The translations under genes and the position numbers were made by a program. A stretch of 43,943 bases of DNA from an uncultured Eubacteriales bacterium (GTDB taxonomy: Bacteria > Bacillota > Clostridia > Peptostreptococcales > Anaerovoracaceae): contig CAJTYS010000031.1 in assembly GCA_910583765.1 (NCBI GenBank), positions 1-43,943 on the forward strand. Direction: 5' to 3'. The notes below the pieces were generated by a model. That model saw nothing but the letters and a program-made list of their open reading frames with translations, was not told the DNA's origin and made no database searches. This document shows positions 15,753-22,873 of the stretch, in pieces (within the stretch, counting starts at the first letter, position 1; every line of letters starts with the position of its first letter).

Positions 15753-16230
15753 CATCATCACCTTCTTCCAGCAAAACAGGGGGTGGATAAACCAGTAAAT
15801 CCTTATATCCTTCAAGAGTTGTGATTACTTTTACACCCTTCACGGTCTTTACGTTGACAATATGCTTAAAATTCCACGAAATAATAACATCGCACCCTGC
15901 AAGGATTGCAGCAGCTATATGCTGACAATCATCAAAACTTTTTTTCTTTAATATGCCAAAATCTATAAACTTTCCAGCAAGTTCAATGGTATTTCTATCC
16001 GTTTCCACCTCATGATATTCAATCTGGTTCAGATAGTCCAAAAGAATATTTAACTTCTCATCACTGCACCTATCAATCTCCCTAAAAACAATATCTGACA
16101 CATAAACTTCATATACGCCTTGTTTGAACAATTCCCAAAGTGACAATGTATCTCGCATTTTTTCCGGAGCATCCTCTTGATATAAATAACTGACCACCGA
16201 AGTATCCAAATATACTTTCAGTCTTTTCAT
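15745..16230 (-). CDS. PIN-domain protein (VapC-like ribonuclease)
   Basis: 161-residue PIN-domain protein. Acidic residues in the expected places are D9 (KVYLDTSVVSYL), E51 (FREIDR) and D100/D101 (KSFDDCQHIAAAIL), followed by ISWNFKHIV, the end of the active-site cluster. PIN toxins are magnesium-dependent ribonucleases that cut tRNA or rRNA. AGAGGTG lies before the ATG. It has its own promoter (16273-16301) and terminator (15538-15574), so it is an independent two-gene unit inserted between the kinase and ATPase genes of the antimicrobial-response operon. Base composition is more AT-rich than its neighbours. That it is a toxin is inferred from the fold and partner gene. Confidence 0.8.
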   Translation of the reverse strand: MKRLKVYLDTSVVSYLYQEDAPEKMRDTLSLWELFKQGVYEVYVSDIVFREIDRCSDEKLNILLDYLNQIEYHEVETDRNTIELAGKFIDFGILKKKSFDDCQHIAAAILAGCDVIISWNFKHIVNVKTVKGVKVITTLEGYKDLLVYPPPVLLEEGDDDE

Positions 16231-16272
16231 CTGACACCTCTGTTCCGTTTATAAACTGCTCTGCTTACTCTT

Positions 16273-16301
16273 ATTATACCTTTTTACTGCCAGAAGTACA
16301 A
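16273..16301 (-). promoter_or_regulatory. SigA promoter of the PIN-domain pair
   Basis: On the minus strand, TTGTAC (16301-16296), a 17-bp spacer and TATAAT (16278-16273), about 42 nt before the PIN start codon. Confidence 0.65.
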
Positions 16302-16358
16302 CAAGAGTTTTACGCTAACTAAAAGTCAGAAGCAAATATATACTACCGACTTTTTAGA

Positions 16359-17204
16359 TCACAAGCGCAGGAGATAGACCTGAAATTCCGAGCCTTTCCC
16401 AAGTTGGGAGTGGACAGTGATGTAGCCGCTCTGGGCTTCGATGATCTGGCGGCTCAGGTATAGGCCGATGCCAATGCCTTCTTCCAGGCGTGCGTCTTCT
16501 CCCCGATAAAAGCGGCCGAAGACCCTGGGGATTTCCTCTTCCGCGATGCCCTGGCCCTGGTCCCGAATCTTGACGGCGGCGTATATTTCGTAGGCTTCGG
16601 CAGTGATGGTGACCTGGCTGTGGGGCGGCGAATATTTGACAGCGTTGTCCAGGATGTTGAAGAGGGCTTCGGTGGTCCACTTTTTGTCAAAAGAGGCGGT
16701 CATGGCTTCGCTGACTTGGTTTTCTATGGTGATTTGTTTAGCTGCGGCCTTTTTCTCTGATTCACGGACGATATCCTGGGTCATTGGAAAGACTTTGTTT
16801 TTTTGGGGCTTGATTTGGAAAGTGCCTGACTCCAGCCGAGAAGTTTTGATCAGGGACTGGATGAGGAACTGGAGCTTTTCTGATTGCCGGTGGATTTGCT
16901 CTGCCAGTTTTTTGCTGTCTTCATCCTGAACCTGTTCCTGCAAAAGCTGGGAGTAGAGCATGATGTTGGACAGAGGGGTTTTCGTCTGGTGGGAAATGTC
17001 CGTGACCAGTTCCTTGATGCTGGCTCGTTCCTCTTCCACTTGGCGCAGGGAACGCTGGGAAGCGGTGAGATAGCGCATCCATTTGGATTCCAGGCGGGAC
17101 AGCTGGCTTTCGTCATAACGGGATTCTTCAAAGGTTCCGTTCATGGTGTCGTCTAGGATCTGGTTTAGTCTTTCCAGGGTGCTGTTTGTTCCAAATAAGC
17201 TCAT
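16359..17204 (-). CDS. Histidine kinase lacking membrane segments
   Basis: 281-residue sensor kinase. H-box ISHQTKTPLSNIMLYSQLL (phosphorylated H72), N-box ALFNILDNAVKYSP, G1 RDQGQGIAEEEIP and G2 GIGIGLYLSRQI are intact. Relatives in antimicrobial-response systems have one or two N-terminal transmembrane helices; here the protein begins just where those would end, at the short linker before the dimerisation helices. The start at 17204 has GGAGGG 6 nt upstream, so the short form is really translated, and no hydrophobic segment can be found upstream in any frame. The control region of a type I toxin unit lies directly in front. Either the N-terminus was lost by that insertion or the kinase senses through the permease. 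Confidence 0.8.
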   Translation of the reverse strand: MSLFGTNSTLERLNQILDDTMNGTFEESRYDESQLSRLESKWMRYLTASQRSLRQVEEERASIKELVTDISHQTKTPLSNIMLYSQLLQEQVQDEDSKKLAEQIHRQSEKLQFLIQSLIKTSRLESGTFQIKPQKNKVFPMTQDIVRESEKKAAAKQITIENQVSEAMTASFDKKWTTEALFNILDNAVKYSPPHSQVTITAEAYEIYAAVKIRDQGQGIAEEEIPRVFGRFYRGEDARLEEGIGIGLYLSRQIIEAQSGYITVHSQLGKGSEFQVYLLRL

Positions 17205-17218
17205 TTGTCCCTCCAAGC

Positions 17219-17247
17219 TTGCGTGATGTGTAAAAATATGGTATGCT
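17219..17247 (+). promoter_or_regulatory. SigA promoter of the small toxin-like gene
   Basis: TTGCGT (17219-17224), a 17-bp spacer and TATGCT (17242-17247). The start site would be near 17254, giving a structured leader of about 115 nt before the small open reading frame at 17369. The leader has a perfect 7-bp hairpin, CAGAGGG with CCCTCTG. Confidence 0.55.
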
Positions 17248-17368
17248 TATCGAAAGAGCGTTGCCATAACGGTAGGCGGTTAGTCCTTCTCCAGAGGGAC
17301 TGTGACCCTCTGATTACATAGAAATCCGCAGGCTGCCCTGCTGGAAATCTTGGGAAAGGAGGGAGATG

Positions 17369-17470
17369 ATGCCCATGTTGACACTTGAAGGCCTCATTGC
17401 GGTTATCAGCTTGTGCTTGACTGCGTTTGGGGTCGGATATGCAATTGGAAGCAATCACTCACAAAAATAA
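17369..17470 (+). CDS. Small membrane peptide, putative type I toxin (holin-like)
   Basis: 33-residue peptide MPMLTLEGLIAVISLCLTAF followed by GVGYAIGSNHSQK: a short head, one transmembrane helix with the acidic residue just before it (TLEGLIAVISL), and a polar tail. This is the pattern of the putative holin-like toxin peptides of Firmicutes. AAAGGAGGG lies 6 nt before the ATG at 17369; ATGs at 17366 and 17375 are in frame. It has its own promoter, a long leader, and a shared terminator facing an antisense promoter, which is the usual layout of type I toxin-antitoxin loci such as txpA/ratA. It sits inside a two-component operon on the opposite strand. Toxicity is inferred. Confidence 0.7.
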   Translation: MPMLTLEGLIAVISLCLTAFGVGYAIGSNHSQK

Positions 17471-17549
17471 CCGCCCTTGCCTATATTGATGGAGCGGTTA
17501 CTTTTGTAACTATTCTTGTGGGCTAACCGTCTGTCGGCAGCGCTCTTTT
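17463..17549 (-). ncRNA. Putative antisense RNA (type I antitoxin)
   Basis: A strong minus-strand promoter (17556-17584) points at the end of the small toxin gene. Its transcript of about 87 nt would end at the shared terminator (17468-17500) and overlap the last toxin codons and 3' end of the toxin mRNA. Convergent, 3'-overlapping RNAs of this size are the antitoxins of txpA/ratA-like loci. There is no open reading frame of note in it. Ends are estimates. Confidence 0.6.
17468..17500. terminator. Shared bidirectional terminator of toxin mRNA and antisense RNA
   Basis: Arms TAACCGC (17468-17474) and GCGGTTA (17494-17500). The plus strand continues CTTTTG and the minus strand TTTTTG, so it works both ways. 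The left arm begins at the toxin stop codon. Confidence 0.7.
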
Positions 17550-17555
17550 TCTAGT

Positions 17556-17584
17556 ATACTATCACCATATTCTGAAAATGTCAA
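17556..17584 (-). promoter_or_regulatory. Strong SigA promoter of the antisense RNA
   Basis: On the minus strand, a perfect TTGACA (17584-17579), 17-bp spacer and TAGTAT (17561-17556); an overlapping TATACT is 3 bp further. It is much closer to consensus than the toxin promoter, as expected for an antitoxin made in excess. Confidence 0.7.
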
Positions 17585-17605
17585 TTCTGGCGAATGAAAT
17601 TCCAT

Positions 17606-18274
17606 TCATTTGTCCCTCCAGGCGTAGCCGCTGCCGTAGACGGTCTGAATATATCGAGGCTTGGACGAGTTTTCTTCCAATTTGTCCCGCAGCCGCTTGA
17701 TGGTCACGGACAAGGCGTTTTCATCCACGTATTCGGCTCCGTCCGTCCAGAGCCGGTCGATCAGCGTGTCTCGGGACATGGTGGCGTTCCGGTTGGCGAT
17801 TAAGGCGTGGAGCAGCTTTTGTTCGGTCTTGCTCAGCTGCAGCTCCTGGTCGTTTTTCGTATAGCGCATTTGCTGAAAGTCAAAGAAAAAACCATCCTGC
17901 CGATAAATCAGGCCGCCTATTTTCCCCGCCTTTTCCAGGGCCTTGTGGATTCTCGCCCGCAGGACCATGAGGCTGAAGGGTTTGGTGACATAATCGTCCG
18001 CGCCTAGCTCCAGCCCTCGAATCTCATCGGTTTCCAGGTCATTTGCCGTGAGGACGATGATGGGAGTGTCTGAGGTTTCGCGGAACTGTTCCAGGAATGC
18101 AAATCCGTTTCCATCCGGCAAGTTGATGTCCAGTATGATCAGATCTGCCGCAGAAATGTCTTTCGCCTCTTTCAAAGTGTAATATTGGGAAAAGGTGAAA
18201 GAATCCTGTTTTAAGGCCAAAACAATGCCATCGTTCAGGCCTTTGTCGTCTTCGATGATCGCAATGTGGGGCAT
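17606..18274 (-). CDS. OmpR-family response regulator
   Basis: 222-residue regulator. Receiver domain with the acidic pocket IIEDD (6-10), phosphorylated D49 in LIILDINLPDG, a threonine in VLTAND and a lysine in YVTKPF. The C-terminus is a winged helix (about 125-222) with LSKTEQKLLHAL, SRDTLIDRLW and the recognition helix ALSVTIKRLRDKL. The start is 18274, preceded by AAGGAGGTG; a longer frame to 18337 crosses the promoter. It is the first gene of the regulator-kinase-ABC unit typical of antimicrobial peptide or cell-wall antibiotic responses. The kinase gene begins 400 bp further, because the small toxin unit lies between them. Confidence 0.9.
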   Translation of the reverse strand: MPHIAIIEDDKGLNDGIVLALKQDSFTFSQYYTLKEAKDISAADLIILDINLPDGNGFAFLEQFRETSDTPIIVLTANDLETDEIRGLELGADDYVTKPFSLMVLRARIHKALEKAGKIGGLIYRQDGFFFDFQQMRYTKNDQELQLSKTEQKLLHALIANRNATMSRDTLIDRLWTDGAEYVDENALSVTIKRLRDKLEENSSKPRYIQTVYGSGYAWRDK

Positions 18275-18301
18275 GGGGCACCTCCTTTTGTGAATATGGT
18301 C

Positions 18302-18330
18302 ATTATACTTCTCCGCAGTGGAAATGGCAA
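18302..18330 (-). promoter_or_regulatory. SigA promoter of the response regulator
   Basis: On the minus strand, TTGCCA (18330-18325), 17-bp spacer and a perfect TATAAT (18307-18302), about 25 nt before the start codon. Confidence 0.7.
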
Positions 18331-18541
18331 GAAGCACAAAGGGAAATCAATAAAATCGCAGAAGACGATTTTCGCAGGTTTTGATTTTGCGAACCCTGCA
18401 GAAAGGCCTGATAGAAAAAATGACCGTGCGCCAAGTTTTTGTGGTACAATACCAGAAGAGAACCGCGTCAGGTGAAACATTTGGATAAAAGCAGGTGAGA
18501 CGGACGCAAATCAAAAGCAGGAAAGGGCGGAAACGGGAATC

Positions 18542-20287
18542 ATGGCCAGAACCATAGGAATCGGGATCCAGGATTTTGAAGCACTGAAGACAAATGGATA
18601 TTTTTATGTGGATAAAACGGATTTTATTCGTGAATGGTGGGATGGAGGTGACAGTGTGACGCTGATCACCCGCCCCAGACGGTTTGGAAAGACCCTGCTC
18701 ATGGACATGGTGGAAAAATTTTTTTCCGCGAAATATGCTGGAAAGGGCGACCTGTTCAAAGGCCTTTCCATCTGGAAAAATGAAAAATACCGCAATCTCC
18801 AAGGAACATATCCGGTCATCAACTTTTCTTTTGCCAGCGTGAAAGAGCAAAGATACGAGCAAGTGTTTCAACGGATCTGCCAAATCATAACGGACCTTTA
18901 TGGTGCGTACAGTTTCCTGTTGGAAAGCGACCAGCTCACAGAAGAAGAGAAAGAACAGTTTAAAAGCGTTTCCGATAACATGTCAGAAGTAACGGCCATC
19001 GCAGCCCTTCACAGACTGTCAAAGTTTCTCTACAGTCATTATGGAAAAAAAGTGATCATTCTATTGGATGAATATGACACGCCCATGCAGGAAGCTTACG
19101 TAGGCGGATACTGGGATGAGATGGTTTCCTTTATCAGAAGTTTATTCAATTCCACCTTCAAGACCAATCCATATTTGGGTCGGGCCATTATGACCGGCAT
19201 CACCAGAGTGAGCAGGGAATCCGTTTTTTCTGATCTGAACAACTTGGAAGTGGTCACCACCACATCTGACAAGTACGCGGACTGTTTTGGCTTCACAGAG
19301 GCCGAAGTCTTCGCGGCTCTGGACGAGTACGGACTGACAAGCAAAAAGGAAGATGTGAAGACCTGGTATGATGGGTTCACTTTTGGAAATAAAACCGGTA
19401 TCTACAACCCTTGGTCCATCATCCATTGCCTGGATAAAGGGAACATTGGACCATATTGGGCAAATTCCAGTTCCAATAGCTTAGTGGACAAACTGATTCG
19501 GGAGGGGAGCAGAGAGGTAAAACTGGATTTTGAACAGTTGTTGCGGGGCCATACGCTGAACATGGAAATCGATGAGCAGCTGGTGTATGGAGAGCTGTCC
19601 AGGAAGAAAAACGCCATTTGGAGCCTTCTTTTATCCAGCGGCTACCTGAAAGTCACAGGGAAAACGTTTTGCCAAAACACAGGCCGCTGCACATATATGC
19701 TGGCATTGACCAATCGGGAAGTACGGGTAATGTTTGAAGCCATGGTGCAGAACTGGTTTGCGGTTTCGGAAGGCGATTACAATGATTTTATCAAAGCCTT
19801 GCTGCTGGATGATCTGAAAGCCATGAATGCGTATATGAATCGAGTGGTGCTGGAGACTTTCAGCTATTTTGACACGGGAAACCGGCCTTCTGGGAAGCAG
19901 CCGGAACGCTTTCACGCTGTGGAAGCGATCACTAAGAATTTTGACGAGCAAAATTCAAGTGCCTGCTTCTACCACGGCTTTGTCTTAGGCTTGATGGTGG
20001 AGCTTTCGGGCAGATACACGCTGACCTCCAACCGTGAAAGCGGCTTTGGCAGGTATGACGTGATGCTGGAACCGAAAAGTGAAAAGGATCCGGCGATGAT
20101 CATGGAATTCAAGGTCCGGGACCCGGAGGATGAAAAAGACTTGAAAGAAACAGCGCAGGCGGCGCTTTTCCAAATCAAAGAAAAACAATACGCCGCTTCC
20201 CTAGAGGCAAAAGGAATGGCGGCGGAGCAGATCCGAAGCTATGGCTTCGCTTTTGAAGGAAAGCATGTATGGATCCAGCGGGGATAA
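18542..20287 (+). CDS. AAA-ATPase-like protein with C-terminal PD-(D/E)XK nuclease domain
   Basis: 581-residue protein of the family annotated as AAA family ATPase / PD-(D/E)XK nuclease domain-containing. The N-terminal signature FYVDKTDFIREWW leads to Walker A RPRRFGKT (44-51), Walker B VIILLDEYDTP (about 170-180) and GYYWANSS-like stretches. The C-terminal domain has the nuclease core GRYDVML (about 519-525) and IMEFKV (about 534-539), then a helix AAQAALFQIKEKQYA. These proteins occur in many copies in gut anaerobes and Bacteroidota; function is unproven, with defence or mobile-element roles suggested. The 3' end of a second copy is left at 11821-12042. A TACAAT -10 box is near 18450; the binding site before the ATG is weak. 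Confidence 0.85.
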   Translation: MARTIGIGIQDFEALKTNGYFYVDKTDFIREWWDGGDSVTLITRPRRFGKTLLMDMVEKFFSAKYAGKGDLFKGLSIWKNEKYRNLQGTYPVINFSFASVKEQRYEQVFQRICQIITDLYGAYSFLLESDQLTEEEKEQFKSVSDNMSEVTAIAALHRLSKFLYSHYGKKVIILLDEYDTPMQEAYVGGYWDEMVSFIRSLFNSTFKTNPYLGRAIMTGITRVSRESVFSDLNNLEVVTTTSDKYADCFGFTEAEVFAALDEYGLTSKKEDVKTWYDGFTFGNKTGIYNPWSIIHCLDKGNIGPYWANSSSNSLVDKLIREGSREVKLDFEQLLRGHTLNMEIDEQLVYGELSRKKNAIWSLLLSSGYLKVTGKTFCQNTGRCTYMLALTNREVRVMFEAMVQNWFAVSEGDYNDFIKALLLDDLKAMNAYMNRVVLETFSYFDTGNRPSGKQPERFHAVEAITKNFDEQNSSACFYHGFVLGLMVELSGRYTLTSNRESGFGRYDVMLEPKSEKDPAMIMEFKVRDPEDEKDLKETAQAALFQIKEKQYAASLEAKGMAAEQIRSYGFAFEGKHVWIQRG

Positions 20288-20342
20288 TGGGCGAGGCCCA
20301 TTTAGTCATAAGAGATACGGAAGAAAAAAGGAGGCAGCGGCA

Positions 20343-21548
20343 ATGCTTACATTAGATCGAATCTACCATGCGGCATTCACGTTGAAAGACGCAGTGCGCA
20401 AAACGGACTTGATTTTGGCTCCGGCCCTGAGCATGGAAAACCAAATCTATTTGAAAACGGAAAACCTGCAGATGACAGGCAGCTTTAAAGTGCGGGGCGC
20501 ATATTACAAGATCAGCCAGCTTAGCGAGGAGGAAAAGGCAAAGGGAATCATTGCCTGCAGCGCGGGAAATCATGCCCAGGGCGTGGCTCTGGCGGCCAGC
20601 AAAAATGGGATCCCGTCCTTGATCTGCATGCCGGACGGCGCGCCCATCAGCAAGGTGGAAGCTACGAAAAGCTTTGGCGCGGAAGTGTGTCTGGTGAGTG
20701 ACACTTACGATGACGCGTACAACAGGGCGGTAGAGCTGCAAAAGGAAAAAGGCTACACTTTCATCCATCCCTTTGACGATGAAGCGGTGATCGCAGGCCA
20801 GGGGACCATTGGCCTGGAAATTCTAGATCAGTTGGATGACGTGGACGCCATTGTGATCCCAGTGGGCGGCGGCGGGCTAATCAGCGGCATCGCGGCAGTG
20901 ATCAAACAGCTGAAGCCGGAATGTCAGATCTACGGTGTTCAGGCAGCTGGCGCGCCCAGCATGTACCAATCCATAAAAGCCCAGGAAAAGCGGGCTTTGG
21001 AAACTGTTGACACCTTTGCTGATGGGATCGCTGTGAAAGTGCCAGGCGACCAAACTTATGAGCTGGTAAGCAAATACGTGGACGAAATGCTCACTGTTAC
21101 GGAAGATGAAATCGCCGCTGCGATTCTGACGCTGATGGAAAAACAAAAGCTAGTGGCAGAAGGCGCGGGCGCGGTGCCAGTGGCGGCGGTGATGTTCGGG
21201 AAAATCCCGCTGCGGGGAAAAAAGGTGGTTTGCGTGGTGAGTGGCGGCAATATCGATGTGAACATCCTCAACAGGGTCATCACTAGAGGTCTGATCATGA
21301 GCGGCAGGCGGATCACCCTGACCATCGCCCTCATGGACAAACCAGGGCAATTGGTGGGTGTCAGCAATATCATCAGCCGGTGCGGTGGCAATGTGGTGGC
21401 AGTCCATCACGACAACAGCGACCCCAACATGTCCATCAACAGCTGTTTCTTGAAAATCGTCATGGAAACCAGGGATAATGACCAGGCGGAAATGATCAAG
21501 CGGCAGCTTGCCGAAGCTGGGTTCAATTTAGTAGGCGAACGAGTCTAA
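20343..21548 (+). CDS. ilvA: Threonine ammonia-lyase (threonine dehydratase), catabolic type with ACT domain
   Basis: 401-residue PLP enzyme that turns threonine into 2-oxobutanoate and ammonia. The PLP lysine is in TGSFKVRGA, the substrate loop in SAGNHAQGVA, and the phosphate-binding loop is GGGGLISG. After the catalytic domain (to about 315) comes a single ACT-like domain (ITLTIALMDKPGQLVGVSNIISRCGG), the length and layout of TdcB/short IlvA enzymes. I start at 20343 because AAGGAGG precedes it; the longer frame to 20241 overlaps the previous gene. In a fermenter 2-oxobutanoate feeds propionate and isoleucine pathways; ilvE lies convergently just downstream. Confidence 0.9.
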   Translation: MLTLDRIYHAAFTLKDAVRKTDLILAPALSMENQIYLKTENLQMTGSFKVRGAYYKISQLSEEEKAKGIIACSAGNHAQGVALAASKNGIPSLICMPDGAPISKVEATKSFGAEVCLVSDTYDDAYNRAVELQKEKGYTFIHPFDDEAVIAGQGTIGLEILDQLDDVDAIVIPVGGGGLISGIAAVIKQLKPECQIYGVQAAGAPSMYQSIKAQEKRALETVDTFADGIAVKVPGDQTYELVSKYVDEMLTVTEDEIAAAILTLMEKQKLVAEGAGAVPVAAVMFGKIPLRGKKVVCVVSGGNIDVNILNRVITRGLIMSGRRITLTIALMDKPGQLVGVSNIISRCGGNVVAVHHDNSDPNMSINSCFLKIVMETRDNDQAEMIKRQLAEAGFNLVGERV

Positions 21549-21566
21549 AAAATGATGGAAAAAGAA

Positions 21567-21595
21567 AACGTGCCGAAGCGAGTCTGCGGCACGTT
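21567..21595. terminator. Bidirectional terminator between ilvA and ilvE
   Basis: Nine-bp stem AACGTGCCG (21567-21575) with CGGCACGTT (21587-21595), 11-nt loop, then CTTTTC. The left flank is A-rich, so it also serves the convergent ilvE transcript. Confidence 0.8.
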
Positions 21596-21607
21596 CTTTT
21601 CAAATCA

Positions 21608-22678
21608 TTATTTTACTTCCACAGTCCAGCCCATGGTGTCTTTCACAGTACCTGTCTGAATGCCATACAGAGTGTCGTACAGCTTCTGAGCGATCGGGCC
21701 GATATCGCCGTTGTTGATGATCATCTTGTCGCCTTTATAGCACAATTCGCCTACAGGAGAAATGACAGCAGCGGTTCCAGAAGCGAACATTTCCTGGAAT
21801 TTCCCGTCTTTGTGAGCCTGCACGATCTCATCAATGGTCAGTCTTCTTTCCGTAATCTTCACCCCTTCTTTTTTCAGCAGAGCGATAACCGAATCCCTGG
21901 TGATCCCCGGCAGGATCGTTCCGTCCAGCGGCGCGGTGATCACTTCGTCATCGATCACAAAGAACGCATTGGAGGTTCCGATCTCTTCCACGTATTTTCT
22001 CTCCACTCCATCCAGCCAGAGGATCTGCTCATAACCCTTGGCATGGGCCTCTTCCTGGGCTTTCAGGCTGGCCGCGTAGTTGCCGCCGCACTTGGCTTCG
22101 CCGGTTCCGCCCGCAGTGGCCCGAACATATTTGTCTTCCACGTAGATTTTCGTCGGAGCCAGGCCGCCTACATAATATGGACCTACAGGGCTGAGAATGA
22201 TGATGAATTTATAAGCATTGGAACGCCTTACGCCTAAGAACGGTTCGTCTGCGATGATGAAAGGACGGATGTACAGAGAAGTGCCTTCCTTCTGCGGGAT
22301 CCAGTCAGCGTCCACGCTTACCAGCGCTTTGATGGCTGCCACGTACAGATCTTCGTCAATATGCGGGATGCAGAGTCTGTCATTGGTGCGGTTAGTCCTT
22401 CTGGCGTTCATGTCCGGCCTGAACAGCTGGATCTTGCCTTCCTTTGTTTTATAAGCTTTCAAACCTTCGAACATTTCCTGGGCATAATGGAATACCACAG
22501 CGGCAGGATCCAAAGAAAGAGGCGCATAAGGGACGATGCGGCCGTCGTACCAGCCTTCTCCCTCCTCATATTCCATGATAAACATGTGATCCGTGAAATC
22601 TACGCCAAAGCGGAGCTTGTCAGGATCCGGTTTCTTCTTCGGATTTTTGGTCTTCGTAATTGGAAATTCATATTTCAT
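21608..22678 (-). CDS. ilvE: Branched-chain amino acid aminotransferase
   Basis: 356-residue class IV PLP aminotransferase that exchanges amino groups between leucine, isoleucine or valine and 2-oxoglutarate. Landmarks: YAQEMFEGLKAYKTKEGKIQLFRPDMNARR, RPFIIADEPFLGV, the catalytic lysine in GGTGEAKCGGNYAASLKAQ, and the PLP-binding EIGTSNAFFV and GTAAVISPVG. Length fits the long bacterial BCAT type. Start at 22678 (AAGGAG upstream); the frame runs on to 22741 through the promoter. It is a single-gene transcript with a near-perfect promoter that carries a palindrome, so its expression is probably controlled by a repressor. Confidence 0.93.
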   Translation of the reverse strand: MKYEFPITKTKNPKKKPDPDKLRFGVDFTDHMFIMEYEEGEGWYDGRIVPYAPLSLDPAAVVFHYAQEMFEGLKAYKTKEGKIQLFRPDMNARRTNRTNDRLCIPHIDEDLYVAAIKALVSVDADWIPQKEGTSLYIRPFIIADEPFLGVRRSNAYKFIIILSPVGPYYVGGLAPTKIYVEDKYVRATAGGTGEAKCGGNYAASLKAQEEAHAKGYEQILWLDGVERKYVEEIGTSNAFFVIDDEVITAPLDGTILPGITRDSVIALLKKEGVKITERRLTIDEIVQAHKDGKFQEMFASGTAAVISPVGELCYKGDKMIINNGDIGPIAQKLYDTLYGIQTGTVKDTMGWTVEVK

Positions 22679-22709
22679 TGTGCATTTCTCCTTTTCTCGT
22701 ATATTTGAT

Positions 22710-22738
22710 ATCATAAAACACAAATTGTGTCCTGTCAA
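22710..22738 (-). promoter_or_regulatory. ilvE promoter with palindromic operator in its spacer
   Basis: On the minus strand, TTGACA (22738-22733), a 17-bp spacer and TATGAT (22715-22710). The spacer contains the 13-bp palindrome ACACAAATTGTGT (22718-22730). A protein bound there would block RNA polymerase. There is no room for a T-box: the leader is only about 25 nt. Confidence 0.7.
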
Positions 22739-22805
22739 CAATTTTTATCTTTATTTTTTGGATAAATAAACAAATTGGACTGGCCTTCCCTCTGAGGACA
22801 ATACC

Positions 22806-22814
22806 TGTTATAAT
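22806..22814 (+). promoter_or_regulatory. Extended -10 promoter of the SanA-like gene
   Basis: TGT directly followed by a perfect TATAAT (22809-22814) and a poor -35 region, an extended -10 promoter. It starts transcription about 50 nt before the gene at 22874. Confidence 0.55.
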
Positions 22815-22873
22815 GATAATACAGTTTTTGCGTTTTGAAAATAGAAAGTGTGTAAAAAATGAAGGAAAATACC

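Larger units (their letters stand above)
17253..17548. repeat. Imperfect inverted repeats bracketing the toxin/antisense unit
   Basis: AAAGAGCGTTGCC at 17253-17265 faces GGCAGCGCTCTTT at 17536-17548 (12 of 13 pairs). CGGTTAG at 17277-17283 faces CTAACCG at 17523-17529. As a result the toxin mRNA and the antisense RNA begin with nearly the same sequence. The repeats could be ends of a small mobile unit or matched 5' structures. Confidence 0.6.

Noticed and set aside
22679..22740. T-box leader for ilvE
   Set aside because: The predicted leader is about 25 nt, far too short, and there is no T-box motif.
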